From assembly GCF_950295315.1 (NCBI RefSeq), contig NC_080164.1:11457220-11521219 (forward strand): a DNA stretch of 64,000 bases, in the 5' to 3' direction. Made by a program: the position numbers and the translations under genes. The stretch's first letter is position 1, and each line of letters starts with the position of its first letter. Positions 42,894-53,726 of this stretch are shown here, in pieces. The notes under the pieces are model-generated. The model made no database searches and was not told the origin of the DNA. It was given only the letters and a program-made list of their open reading frames with translations. The DNA is from Erinaceus europaeus. Lineage: Eukaryota; Chordata; Mammalia; Eulipotyphla; Erinaceidae.

Positions 42894-42903
42894 AAGAAGA
42901 AGA
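41572..42903 (+). mobile_element. Vingi-type non-LTR retrotransposon, 5'-truncated copy 1
   Basis: Encodes the C-terminal half of a reverse-transcriptase ORF and ends TGCTAGAAGAAGAAGA, a GAA-repeat tail rather than poly(A). ATCCTTTACTG is duplicated at 41561-41571 and 42904-42914, showing target-primed integration into the L1 relic. The lack of an RNase H domain, the terminal zinc motif and the host context fit the Vingi clade (Kojima, Kapitonov and Jurka described it from hedgehogs). About 1.33 kb. CpG-rich compared with surroundings. Confidence 0.9.
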
Positions 42904-43204
42904 ATCCTTTACTGAAAATTTCATATGAAAGAAATCATATTGCCTTCTTTAACTCGTTTCTCTACTTTGACATATTTTTAAGATTTGTATATGTTGTCCT
43001 GCTTCTTCATACTTCACTTCCTTTTATCGTAGAATAATATCCCATTGTTTGAATGTATCCCATTTTGTTCTATCATTTATTTAGAACTTCTGGGTTGTTT
43101 CTACATTTTCACTGTTAGGTATAATAATGCTTGTATGAATATATAAATTGAGGTTTTTGTACTTGAATTGTACAAGACTTGTATTCATTTCTCTTGAGTA
43201 GTGA

Positions 43205-44875
43205 TAGAGGCTTGATAGTCCAGGCTCTGTGATTCTAGCCACCTTGTGAATAGGGTGATCTAGGATATAGTGATAAGGAGATGGAGGCTTAGAGGAGTAG
43301 TTTTCATAATCAATGTCTTAGAGCAAATGGGTAAGACGAAACCATCAGGTCTTTTAGTTCAGAATTTGCTGTCACTTCATACTTCTCATAATTGTAGACA
43401 CTAACTATGAAACTTCCCATGTACACAGGAATATCACTGCCACAAGGTCAGACATGAATAACTATTGGAATGACTACAGTCGTGACTTAGATGAAACTGA
43501 CAGCATTACCCCTCTTCCCTCACTCCAACTTCCCAGCACTTCAGTGATTTCAGCCTTTCTTGGGTGAAGCATAAAATATGCCTCAACTTTTATGGAGCAG
43601 TGTCAGAATGATCTTTATGGCCTTTATTATCTATATCACCTCATATGGTCTATAACTAGAGGCTGTTCAAGGGGAGACATGGGAATGCCTTTGACTCCAA
43701 ATGATCTCTGGGAGGCCTACACAGAATGAACTCACTGGAATTCTATCTGCATGTCAGCCATCTGGCTATGTGATTTCTGACAGATTACTGGCTTGCTTGG
43801 TCTCCATGGTCCCTGGCTTCCTTTCTAGTCTGCATCCACTCCCATCATGCACACACTCAAGGTATCTGGGACATATTACCCTGAAACCTTGCTCTTTAGG
43901 ACTGACAGCATTTTTCCCAACTAAGAGGTGGAAATCTTATACACATTTTTTTTAAGCACAAGCAGTTCAAAATTGTATTACCTTTCCACATTTTCATACA
44001 AAGTAGATTAATGGGCCCCTGTCTTTATTACATTTTCCACCCTTGTCATTTGTGATTAAGCCAACACTATGAAGATGTATTACAGATCAGTATAAATGGG
44101 AACATTAAAACACTGGCTATATATCAGAGAAGCTCAAGGCAAGTTGATTTGTGCTACATATACCCTCAGCGCAATACATCTGGAATATTTCACATATCTT
44201 TGGACAGAGTAATCTTTCTAGGGTACCAAAAGTAGCACGGAGTAAGAAAAAAAGAAGAAAGAAATAAGATTGCCAACTTGTTTTAGGATGATGGAAAAAA
44301 GACTACATTTCCTGTAGCAACTTTGGTATGAAAATTCTCATAGATTAACTGCTCAACGTAAAATCATTTTACAGAATTGATGACATGGGGGAAGAAAATG
44401 TGCTCCTTAAAATAGATTCCTTCTTCACAGAAAGGAGAAAGTTGTTTGATTGGGCCCTTCCTATATTGCTTCCCTCTGATGAATGTTCTATCTCTGCCAG
44501 GTCATTGCAACTCTGAGTATACCCACGTGACTCACCTTTCTTTGCACTCAATGTTCCAAAGTTTACAGGATCTGAGAAGGGAGTTCTGGTAGTATTAGAT
44601 AGTTCTTACTAGTTAGAACTTAGTAATACAAAGGGTTGGTGGAGGGGAAGTTAGTCGTCTTTGACACCAAGGAAGCCAAGATGATAAAAATTATGTCGAA
44701 GATGATAATGGAGGTTATGTACACTGACTCAGCTAGTAGAAATGTGTGTCCTGTATCTACCTAGCATAGCACCACCTACTAACACAGTCACAATGCAATG
44801 ATATACCTCTTCATCTTAGAAAATAACAAGGATTGAAATAGCATGTGGGATTATGAATTGGTCAGTAAAAGAATA
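43205..44875. other. single-copy-looking DNA, no gene seen
   Basis: About 1.7 kb without recognised repeats. An 84-codon frame at 43701-43955 has no domain. A short purine tract near 44245-44270. Confidence 0.45.
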
Positions 44876-44879
44876 TAGA

Positions 44880-46455
44880 GGTGGGCCTAAAAGAACAAGA
44901 GATTCCATCTTGGACAGAGCTAGAAGGAATTATGTTAAGTGAGCTAAGTCAGAAAGATAAAGATGAGTATGGGATGATCCCACTCATCAACAGAAGTTGA
45001 GTAAGAAGATCTGAAAGGGAAACTAAAATCAGGACCTGACCAAATTGTAAGTAGGGCACCAAAGTAAAAACCCCGTGGTGAGGGGTAGACATGCAGCTTC
45101 CTGGGCCAGTGGAGGATGGGAGTGGGTGGGAGGGATGGGTCACAGTCTTTTGGTGGTGAGAATGGTGTTTATGTACACTCCTAGCAAAATGTAGACATAT
45201 AAATCACTAGTTAATTAATATGAGAGGGGGAAAATCAATTGTATGTCTCAAAGTTTTTCAAAACACAAACTGAATCTTTTTAATAGATTAGATTTTTTTA
45301 ATAGATTAGATTTAGATTTTTTTAATAGATTTAATAGGCTGTGTATTTGATATGCAGACTCTCTCAAAAGCCTAGACCAAGTAGATCAGAAGCAACCAAT
45401 AGCACAGCTATATACAAGATGCTGGGTACTGTACAACAAACCATAACAAAAGGACTTTTCAAAGTTAACCCAATTACCAAATAATGTGATGATAACATTA
45501 ACTATCGATTGTCTTTTTGAACCCTAAGACAGCAGGAACCTCACATCTCCACTATAGAGCCCCTACCTCCCCCAGTCCTGGAACCCTTAGATCGGGCTCA
45601 CTTTCCCTTATGCCTCTCCCAATCCATACCAATCCATATCCGCCGATCACAACCTAACCAACGCAACAATTGCCACCTCAACATGCTTCACCTCAGACTG
45701 TGTCCAGAGACTTCACGTGTGGAATGACAACCCTTCAGCTTCATTACTCCGGTGAGACCTTTCCTTTTATAGTACACTCTAATTTCATCTCAGGTGGTTC
45801 ACTTTCTAACAAAGTCCCAAAACCTAGATATACACCAGTTTCTGTGAGAGAGAGCTTATGTTCACACGTATCCATAAACTAGTGCAAAATATACACCTGA
45901 AAGCAGAAATACACTAGAGTTTGCAGTGAGTACCTCCCTAACACTTCCTCTCCACTATTCCAAGCTGTGGGTCCATGATTGCTCAACAATTTGTTTGGCT
46001 TCGTATGTTAACTCTCTTTTCATTCACCAGGTTCCAGATGCCATCAGGATGCCGGCCAGGCTTCCCTGGATTGAAGACCCCACCCATGTGTCCTGGAGCT
46101 CCGCTTCGCCAGAGACCCACCCTACTAGTGAAAAAGAGAGGCAGACTGGGAGTATGGACCGACCAGTCAATGCCCATGTTCAGAGGGGAAGCAATTACAG
46201 AAGCCAGACCTTCTACCTTCTACAACCCACAATGACCCTGGGTCCATGCTCCCAGAGGGATAGAGAATGTGAAAGCTATCAGGGGAGGAGGTGGTATATG
46301 GAGATTGGGTGGTGGGAATTGTGTGGAGTTGTACCCCTCCTACCCTATGGTTTTGTTAATCAATCCTTTCTTAAATAAAAAAAATTAAAAAATAAAAAAA
46401 AAGAAAATGATTAAATTACAAAAAAAAAAAAAGAACTAAAGAACAAAAAAAAGAA
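44880..46455 (+). mobile_element. L1-Y 3' end with near-complete 3'-UTR
   Basis: Starts in the L1 ORF2 terminus (TTGGACAGAGCTAGAAGGAATTATGTTAAGTGAGC, 44914-44948), passes GGGATGATCCCACTCATC, then about 1.4 kb of 3'-UTR to TATGGTTTTGTTAATC, AAATAAAA and an interrupted A-tail. It links the L1-O-like and L1-Y segments into one element and serves as reference for the shorter copies. Two overlapping open frames (45926-46378 and 45975-46235) lie in the UTR. Confidence 0.82.
45926..46378 (+). other. 150-codon open frame in the L1-Y 3'-UTR
   Basis: Reads from a Met through to the AAATAAA region. The same frame is open, with similar sequence, at 51253-51672, 28684-28917 and 24818-25003, and is broken by a TGA at 63969-63971 in the copy at the window end. 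Composition is Ser/Arg/Thr-rich, without a signal peptide or known domain. I cannot tell whether it was ever translated. Confidence 0.35.
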
Positions 46456-46715
46456 CAAAGTTTGAGAAGAATCTCCTACCTGGATACCTCTCTTTGGAGC
46501 ACACCTTCACTTGTATGTGTGTGGGGGGTAGAGGGGGAGGGGTAGGTTATATATTGCATTACTTCTTTCAATTCTTCTAAAATATTTGTGTTCAGAAATA
46601 TAGGGAACAAAGGCAAAAATAAAGCATCTTAAATATCTACCTAATCTAGTTTGCATTTTTTTAAATAATAAGTATAAGAAAAGTTTAACAACTCTCACTT
46701 ACACTTCTGACCTTT
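46456..46715. other. unassigned sequence
   Basis: Contains a G-rich patch (GGGGGGTAGAGGGGGAGGGG at about 46522-46542). No gene. Confidence 0.4.
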
Positions 46716-46725
46716 CACTCTTACT

Positions 46726-48607
46726 TCTTCTTCTTCTAGCATTTGCCCTTCTTCCGTAGCCAGTCAACAGCATCAGGTTGAGCCTTATGTACAGTTTCAA
46801 GACCTCCTTTGAATCTGGAGAGGTGGCAGTCGTTGACTATGTGGGTCATAGTCTGTCTGGAGCCGCAGGGGCAGTTCGGGTCATCTCTGGCTCCCCAGCG
46901 ATGGAACATAGCAGTGCACCGGCCATGGCCTGTTCCATAGCGATTGAGGAGGGCCCAATCATAACGTGCTAGGTCAAAGCCGGGTTGACGCTTGCAGGGG
47001 TCTGTGATGAGGTGTTTGTTCTTTACCTCAGCTGACTGCCAGCTCTGTTTCCAAGAGACTGGAACAGAGAAGTTCAGTGTAGGCGTAGGGGACCAGATTG
47101 GGTGACGAGACGTCAAGCGTTGAACAGGGTGGGCGAAGATATCCGCGTATATTGGCAGGTCCGGTCGAGAGTAGACGTGGGAAATTAACTTAGATGATGC
47201 CGCATCCCGATGAATATCTGGCGGGGCTATGTTGCTAAGAACTGGCAGCCATGGAACCAGGGTGGAACGGATGGTTCCAGAAATGATCCTCATGGAGGAA
47301 TATAATTTGGAATCGACCAAGTGGACATGGGGGCTACGGAACTGGCTACTGGGGCACAGTATTCTGCAGTGGAATAGCATAATGCCAGAGAGGATGATCG
47401 TAGTGTGGAAGCGCTCGCACCCCATGAGGAGCTGGCCAGTCTTGCAATGATGTTATTCCTCGCGCCCACCTTTGCTGCTGTTTTTATGAGATGTTCGTGA
47501 AATGACAAGAGTGCGATCGAGAGTAACGCCAAGATAGACTGGCTGGGCTTCATGCCGGATTCTCGTATCGCCAAGCTGCCCATTAAGCTCACGCGAGGCC
47601 GAGGCATGGTGTAGATGGAAAACAGATGATACCGTTTTTGCAGTGCTAGGGATTAGTTGCCATTTTTTACAGTAATCAGATATCAGAGACATGTCTTTCA
47701 TGAGTGTTTCCTTGAGGATGTCGAACTTGGATGCCTGAGTTGCACAGCAGATGTCATCGGCGTAGATGAACTTCCTTGAAGAAGTTTCTGGGAGGTCATT
47801 GATGTAAATATTAAATAGCGTAGGAGTCAGAACAGAGCCCTGGGGGAGGCCACTTGAGACAAGTCTCCATCTGCTAGACTTGTCACCCAGATGCACCCAG
47901 AATCTTCTGTTTTGGAGAAGAAACGATATAGTGTTGGCCACCCATGGAGGCAGGCATCTTGAGATCTTGAATGGGAGACCACGGTGCCAGACCGTGTCAT
48001 AGGCTGCTGTGAGATCAACAAAGACAGCACCCATCTTTAACTTCTTCTGGAATCCATTTTCCATGTAAGTTGAGAGGGCCAGGGCTTGTTCGCAGGTAGA
48101 TCTTCCTGGGCAGAAACCAGCCTGGGCGGGTGATAGGAGTTTCTCTGTAAGATGAGAAATACGTGACAGAAGCAGCCTCTCAAGGAGTTTGTAACACACG
48201 GAGAGGAGAGAAATTGGTCTATAGCTGGCGGCCAGTGTTGGGTCTTTCTTTGGTTTCAAAACCGCTATAATCTTCACACGACGCCAAACTTTGGGCATAG
48301 ACTCAGATTCCAAGATGTGGGACAGGAATGAAGCGAGCCACTTCTTTGCCACGGGTTCCAGGTTAAGAATGAGTTCTGGGGTGATGTTATCATAGCCAGC
48401 AGCTGTTCCCGGTTTAACCCTCTTCAAAGCGTCTTCCGGTTCAGACAGTGTAAAGGGAGAGATTTTTGGAGATGGACAAGAAAACCGGAAGTGGGATGAC
48501 CATTCATGGGAAATTTCTCTTTTCCAGACTGGGTCGATCTTAGCACGTCCAACTTGAGTTAGGTGACTGGCCACTGAGTTTGGAGATACGGGAGGATGGG
48601 AGTATCT
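46726..48607 (-). mobile_element. Vingi-type non-LTR retrotransposon, 5'-truncated copy 2
   Basis: Longest Vingi piece here, about 1.88 kb, opposite in orientation to copy 1. The 3' end is the (TTC)n-CTAGC junction at 46726-46740. Flanks CACTCTTACT (46716-46725) and CAATCTTACT (48608-48617) agree at nine of ten bases. Truncated within the region between endonuclease and RT. Over the shared 3' 330 bases it differs from copy 1 at only about five positions by eye, so both copies look young. Confidence 0.92.
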
Positions 48608-48610
48608 CAA
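46736..48610 (-). pseudogene. Vingi reverse-transcriptase ORF with two compensating frameshifts
   Basis: The segment 48610-47453 encodes 385 residues: GTAAGYDNI near residue 68-76 (RT motif 0/1), KPKKDP...ASYRPISLL (119-135), TAAYDTVWHRGL (201-212, motif A), LPQGSV (255-260, motif B), YADD (283-286, catalytic). Compared with copy 1, an extra base near 47505 shifts the frame and a two-base gain near 47345 restores it. The C-terminal 200 codons (47425-46736) are therefore back in the original frame, with the CxCx7Hx4C motif. The first codon is a TTG at the 5' truncation point, not a real start. Confidence 0.9.
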
Positions 48611-48617
48611 TCTTACT

Positions 48618-49205
48618 GAGATACTAAAATAAAACTCAGTAAATTCTGTGCCCCTATTTTGCAGAATATTCCTCCAAAGGGAGGCAAGAATCAGGTGATG
48701 TTATTTATTCTTATTTCTCCTGGTGACAGTAGGTAGATGAAGAAATACTTTCCATTGGACTGTGATTTCTAGGTAGGGGAAGATTCTGATTGAAGCAGAG
48801 AATAAAGAGGTCAAAATTCCTAGGCAGAAATTAGAGGTTGTTGATAGCTGTCCATCACTTGGGATTGCCCATCTCCCTCTGACATGAGAAAGGACCTGAA
48901 AAGAACCAGGAACAATAAGTAGTATCACCTGAAATAAGCCCCAGATTTCTGTCACAGCCTTCTGATTGACAGCACTTAAAAGGCAGCCTTGGGACAGGCA
49001 AGAGTAGTGATATATGAAAGATATAGTCCTCCATTCTCTATAACGCACACTAATAGACCTTCTCCTTTTGCACAACCAAGAGCAGTCATGGCCCTGTTTT
49101 GACCATCAGGTTTATGAGCCATCAAAGCTCTATGACAGCACCTATAACACATTCTCTCTTCCACTTCCTAACTTCTTTACCAAAGATTTTCCCCCTCCTT
49201 CTTTC
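48618..49205. other. unassigned sequence, no gene seen
   Basis: A minus-strand 124-codon open frame at 48701-49075 has no recognised domain and no exon-like borders. Confidence 0.4.
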
Positions 49206-49214
49206 CCTCCCTTC

Positions 49215-49340
49215 TTTCCTTCCTTTCTTTCTACCTCTATTAATCACAGTATTTAAACTTCCTCTAGAATGGTGAAGAGCAGGCTTGAACCTGAATCCTA
49301 TACAGTTGTATTCCCAGGTATACTAACTTGCTGGCCCCCA
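49215..49340 (-). mobile_element. SINE-B, antisense, head half only
   Basis: GCTTGAACCTGAATCC (reverse B box) and TACTAACTTGCTGGCCCCC (reverse head). The tail side is replaced by TTCC-rich sequence at 49195-49235. Confidence 0.6.
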
Positions 49341-49344
49341 AAGA

Positions 49345-49645
49345 TGTTTCTGAAAGGATCTCTAAAAGGTTCTTCAGTCATTGATTATCTCTGGCATACT
49401 TTACCCCTTTTTCTGCTCTGTTGATTTCCCTGGGTTCTTGTAAGAAATAATATAGCATTTGTTAATAGATCAGAGCAACTCTCCCTCTGGCAAGTTCACT
49501 TACACATGAGGACACAAGCTCATGTATATGTTTTCAGTCAAATGTGTACTCTGTGGTGGGGTTCTAACTCCAGTGAAAAATCACACTGCTATCTGATAAT
49601 GTGAGTGAATCCACAGCAAAGAAGATGCTAGCTCTGCATTGAGAT
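49345..49645. other. unassigned sequence
   Basis: No recognised feature. Confidence 0.4.
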
Positions 49646-49649
49646 TTTT

Positions 49650-50020
49650 AAAATTTATTTATAAAATGGAAATGTTGACAAGACCATAGAATAAGAGGGG
49701 TATAATTCTACACAATTTCCAGCACCAGAGCCCCATATCCGATATCCTCCCTTGAAAGATTTCCTATTATTTATCCCTCTAGAACCATGGACCCGGGGTC
49801 CATAGGGATCATTGTGTGGGGCAAAAGGTAGAAGGTCTGGCTTCTGTAAGTGCTTCCCTGTGTTTGCAGGTTGATTCAGAAGTCTGGGAAGTCTGTTTCT
49901 ATCGTTCCCTAATGGGGCAGGGCTCTGGAGACGTGTGTTTCTGGAGTACACTGGTGAGGTCATCTGCCCAGGGCAATAAGGTTGGTGTCATGGTAGCATC
50001 TGGAAGTTGGTGGCTGCAAA
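49650..50020 (-). mobile_element. L1-Y 3' end, antisense, older subfamily
   Basis: TTTATTTATAAAATGGAAATG (reverse tail), GACCATAGAATAAGAGGGG, CACAATTTCCAGCACCAGAG, GGTCCATAGGGATCATTGTG, GAAGGTCTGGCTTCTGTAAGTG. Beyond 49870 it departs from L1-Y and resembles the copy near 57.8 kb (GGGGCAGGGCTCTGGAGA). Confidence 0.82.
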
Positions 50021-50024
50021 AATG

Positions 50025-50366
50025 TTTTAAGATACAAAACAGAGAAAAAATTTAAATAATCAAGAACCTAAAGGCAAGAATATAGCAAATGAGATTTGGG
50101 TTCTCCATTTTGGAAGTCAACACTATTTGGACACTATGCAACAGATGAGTTCTGTAATATTTTTGAGGTGATTTTTGATATGTCTATAATAACTAGCACC
50201 TATCTATATCCTAAACCAGGGGTGAGGGTCGGGTGGGATGGGTGGAGATAGATGTTGCTAGAGCCAGAAATCTGGGAAAAAAATGAATTTCTTAATATAA
50301 GCAATCTTATATTAAGCAAGACCAAAAATTATAATTATTCCTTTATGTGCCTACTGGGAATTGTAA

Positions 50367-50416
<50 letters not shown>

Positions 50417-51250
50417 AGATGTCTGCTTAGTAGAGTATGAGAGAATAGCTGAAAATCTCTTTAAATGTAGAATTGAATTAGAAGCTATGAATTTCAACCT
50501 GATATCCCACTAGAGATCCTGGATGAGGGCATCAAGTTTCAATTATTACCTCAACCAATGCTAATCAAAACAGACAGGGATATTATGTTATGGAGTTTTC
50601 AGTTAGAAGGGGAGAAACTGATCATCCAAATAATGGCAGAAATATAGCTTATTTCATGCTGTGAAATGTGCTATAAAGAAAAATGAGAGTATAGAATGTC
50701 AAAGTTTTCCCAAAGATGTCACCTGAGAATAAAATTTATTTGACTATTATCCAGATGTTTCCTATAGGATAGGGAAATGGAGCCCTCGAGTTACAAGAAA
50801 TAGCCAAGGCAAAAATCCAGTGCCGGAAAGGAAACAATGGTTTAAGAACTTCATATGGCCCTTCAGAAAGTAAGAATATCAGATGAGTTCAACCGACACT
50901 CTAAAGCTAATTGATTTCTCACCCAAAGAGTAATGGGAAGTCTTTGGAAATCATTCACATCAGAGTCAAAAGGTCATTTGCATTTTAAAAATTCACTCTG
51001 AGCAAGAGATATATAGATAGATTGCACTGCAAAAGCCAAGGGATTATGGTGTCTTGGGCTAGGGATATGACAGCACAGAACTTCAGAAGTGGAAAAGTGT
51101 TCTTATGAATAATATACTCACCAGATTAAATCCATAGAACTTACTAGTGCACCAGCAAATCCAGGTTTGAAAAGGAGGAAGTATGTATGTTTATACCTAA
51201 TGTCCTCTCCTCTCCCCACCCCCTCTCTGTGTGTGTGTGAACAACTGAAA
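50025..51250. other. unassigned DNA, no gene seen
   Basis: Apart from the TG repeat listed separately I recognise nothing. No coding block. Confidence 0.45.
50368..50414. repeat. (TG)n microsatellite
   Basis: About 23 TG units. Confidence 0.97.
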
Positions 51251-51261
51251 AGATGGAGATA

Positions 51262-51715
51262 AAATATTCCAAGCTTGGGATCCATGATTGCTCAACAAAT
51301 TGTTTGGCTTCATATGTTAACTCTGTTTTCAATCACCAGGTTCCAGATGCCACCAGGATGCTGGCTAGGCTTCCCTGGACTGAAGACCCCACCAATGTGT
51401 CCTGGAGCTCAGCTTCCCCAGAGTCACACCCTACTAGGGAAAGAGAGAGGCAGACTGGGGGTATGGACCGACCAGTCAACGCCCATGTTCAGCGGGGAAG
51501 CAATTACAGAAGCCAGACCTTCTACCTTCTGCATCCCTCAACGACCCTGGGTCCATGCTCCCCGAGGGATAGAGAATGGGAAAGCTATCAGGGGAGGGGG
51601 TGGGTTATGGGGATTGGGTGTTGGGAATTGTGTGGAGTTGTACCCCTCCTACCTTATGCTTTTGTTCACTAATCCTTTCTTAAATAAAAAATTTAAAAAA
51701 ATAAAATAATAATTT
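51262..51715 (+). mobile_element. L1-Y 3' end, 5'-truncated
   Basis: From ATATTCCAAGCTTGGGATCC to CTTTCTTAAATAAAAAATTTAAAAAAATAAAATAATAA. Retains the two overlapping open frames (51253-51672, 139 codons; 51275-51709, 144 codons). Close to the 46 kb copy. No target duplication identified. Confidence 0.92.
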
Positions 51716-52009
51716 TATAGACAATATACAGGAGTAAACTTTAATGAAAGGTTGTACATATTCTATAGACAAGTAATATATATAAATTTACTTTGGCTCA
51801 AGAATGAGAAGAGGAGGCATTGTACAGGAAGGGAGAGATTATTCATAAGGGCAATGAAGAAACACTCTAAACCAAGAGACAAGGGAAGACAACATTTTAA
51901 AAGTGTAATATATTCTAAGTTCTAGGAGAACATGTTATGGATCTGTTTGACATGGTCCTTAGAACAATTCTATTTTATAAAACAGAAACACACCTTTTTA
52001 AGGGAGAGA

Positions 52010-52115
52010 CGAGACCAAATTTTATTAGAGAAGCAACAAGTTTCAAGCTCGAGCCTCAGCATCTCTATCAGTCAGAGCTGGGCAATGCTCTGCTTTAAAA
52101 AAAAAAAAAGTATAT
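52010..52115 (+). mobile_element. SINE-C fragment
   Basis: CAAGCTCGAGCCTCAGCATC, ATCAGTCAGAGCTGGGCAATGCTCTGC, then an A run. Back half of the element. Confidence 0.5.
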
Positions 52116-52124
52116 GCACAAGGG

Positions 52125-52329
52125 GCCGTGTGGTGGCACACCTGGTTGAGCGCATGTATTACAGTGAGCAAGGACCCAGGTTTGAGCCCCCGGTCCCCAA
52201 CTGCAGGGAAAAGGCTTTACGAGTGCTGAATGAGGGATGCTGGTGTCTCTCTGTCTCTCTCCCTATCTACCACCCCCTTCTCTCTTTATTTCTATCTCTA
52301 TCCAATAAATAAAGATAAAAAATTAAAAC

Positions 52330-52331
<2 letters not shown>
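52125..52331 (+). mobile_element. SINE-B, near consensus
   Basis: GGGGCCGTGTGGTGGCACACCTGGTTGAGCGC head, GGTTTGAGCCCCCGGTCCCC, shortened hairpin, TCTATCCAATAAATAAAG tail. Best example of the SINE-B 5' end. It leads directly into a (TA)n tract. Confidence 0.93.

Positions 52332-52378
<47 letters not shown>
52332..52378. repeat. (TA)n microsatellite between two SINEs
   Basis: 23 uninterrupted TA units, apparently grown from the SINE-B tail. Confidence 0.96.
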
Positions 52379-52381
<3 letters not shown>

Positions 52382-52402
52382 AAATATAAAGAAGAATAAA
52401 CG

Positions 52403-52738
52403 TAGGAAGCTGGACGGTAGCGCAGTGGGCTAAGCACACATGGCACAAAGCTCAAGGGCTGGTGTAAGGATCCAGGTTCGAGTCCCCTGCTCCCCACCTG
52501 CAGGGGAGTCACTTCACAAGCAGTGAAGCAGGTCTGCAGGTGTCTGTCTTTCTCTCTTACTCTCTGATTTCCCATCCTCTCTCCATTTCTCTCTGTCCTA
52601 TGCAACAAGGGCAACAACTATGACAACAATAAAAACTACAAGCACAGCAACAGGGGCAACAAAATGGGAAAAAATATCCTCCAGGAGCAGTGGATTCATA
52701 GTGCAGGCACTGAGCCCCAGCAATAACACTAGAGGCAA
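52403..52738 (+). mobile_element. SINE-A long form
   Basis: GGAAGCTGGACGGTAGCGCAGTGGGC head (intact A box), GATCCAGGTTCGAGTCCCC (intact B box), hairpin segment, GGGGCAACAAAATGG, then CAGGAGCAGTGGATTCATAG and AATAACACTAGAGGCAAAAG. Confidence 0.95.
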
Positions 52739-52802
52739 AAGAAGAAGAAGAAGGAGGAGGAGGAGGAGGAGGAGGAGGAGGAGAAGGAGAAGAAGAAGAA
52801 AG
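52739..52802. repeat. (GAA)n(GGA)n(GAA)n tract
   Basis: Pure purine run at the SINE-A 3' end. Translations over it give poly-Arg or poly-Ser/Pro artefacts. Confidence 0.95.
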
Positions 52803-53432
52803 GCATGATGTATACATGATGTATGTAGAGTAACACATGATAAGACTGATCAAAGCTCCAAAGTACACTAGAGAAAAATCAGCCGTAAAGTGTTTTTCAC
52901 CTGAAGAAAAAGCTACGCAGAGATTGAAGTCCTTCACATTATGATAGGCATGATCAGTTAAATAAAATACTTGAATAGATCCATAACAAAAAGTAAAAAC
53001 ACAATAAATATAAGTAGGTGATATCTGTATAGCATATGAAGCCTGTAATTGGGTTGAGGGGTAAAAGTAGATATAACAGTATCTTCAAGAGAAACTGATT
53101 TCAGGGTGGCTTCAATTTTGGTTTTTGTTGCTGTTGTTCTGAATCACCAGCTACCAGAAGATAATAAATGACAATCTGTGGAATTCTGAAGGGATCATGT
53201 GATTTAAAGAATATTTTACTCAGCTCCCTATATTTTAATACTGAAAAAGAAAGTGATATTTTCAGTTATGCAAATGTTCATGTCATTTGGTAGTCAGGTA
53301 CACAACACACACAACCACCCACACACACAAACACAGACTCAGTCATCTGGCTGAGAAACAAAGGAAGAAGAAATAGAAAAAACTCAGGTTTTGGGGATCT
53401 ATGGCACCAAAAGTTAGAAGGAAGACTACTTA
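52803..53432. other. unassigned sequence, no gene seen
   Basis: AT-rich, with a CA/ACC-rich patch at 53300-53335. Nothing else recognised. Confidence 0.4.
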
Positions 53433-53444
53433 AATATAAGAATT

Positions 53445-53716
53445 TTTTTTTAATTTTTGCTTTTATCCCTCTTTTGGTTGCCCTTGTTGTTTAATTGTTG
53501 TAGTAGTTATTATTGTAGTTGTTATTGATGTTGTTGTTGTTGGATAGGACAGAGAGAAATGGAGAGATGAGGGGAAGATAGAGAGCAGGAGAGAAAGATA
53601 CCTGCAGACCTGCTTCACCACTTGTGATGCAACTCCCCTGCAGGTGGGGAGCCCGGGGCTTGAACCGGGATCCTTACATGGATCCTTAACCCTCTGTACT
53701 ACTGCCTGTCACCCCC
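53445..53716 (-). mobile_element. SINE-A, antisense, with target duplication
   Basis: TTGGTTGCCCTTGTTGTTTAATTG, GTTGTTGTTGGATAGGACAG, CTTCACCACTTGTGATGC, CCCGGGGCTTGAACCGGG (53649-53666). TATAAGAATT flanks it at 53435-53444 and 53720-53729. Part of the head between the B box and the end is missing. Confidence 0.93.
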
Positions 53717-53726
53717 AAGTATAAGA

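Larger units (their letters stand above)
41330..43200 (-). mobile_element. ancient L1 antisense, split by a Vingi insertion
   Basis: Plus-strand GTTTTCTGTCTCTTCATATTATCC, then after the insertion TTTCATATGAAAGAAATCATATTGCC, CTTTTATCGTAGAATAATATCCCATTG, CATTTTGTTCTATCATTTATTTAG, GGTTGTTTCTACATTTTCACTG and ATAATGCTTGTATGAATATATAAATTG. This is the familiar reversed L1 3' region. It is colinear across the insertion point. Confidence 0.75.

Noticed and set aside
46778..47450. Plus-strand open frames opposite the Vingi ORF
   Set aside because: Antisense shadows of the reverse-transcriptase frame; the same shadows appear at 42254-42445 and 42657-42851 in copy 1.
48701..49075. 124-codon minus-strand open frame
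   Set aside because: No domain recognised and no second supporting signal.
52557..52937. 126-codon minus-strand open frame with poly-Ser/Pro and Cys-rich stretch
   Set aside because: Generated by the GAA/GGA tract and a SINE-A tail.
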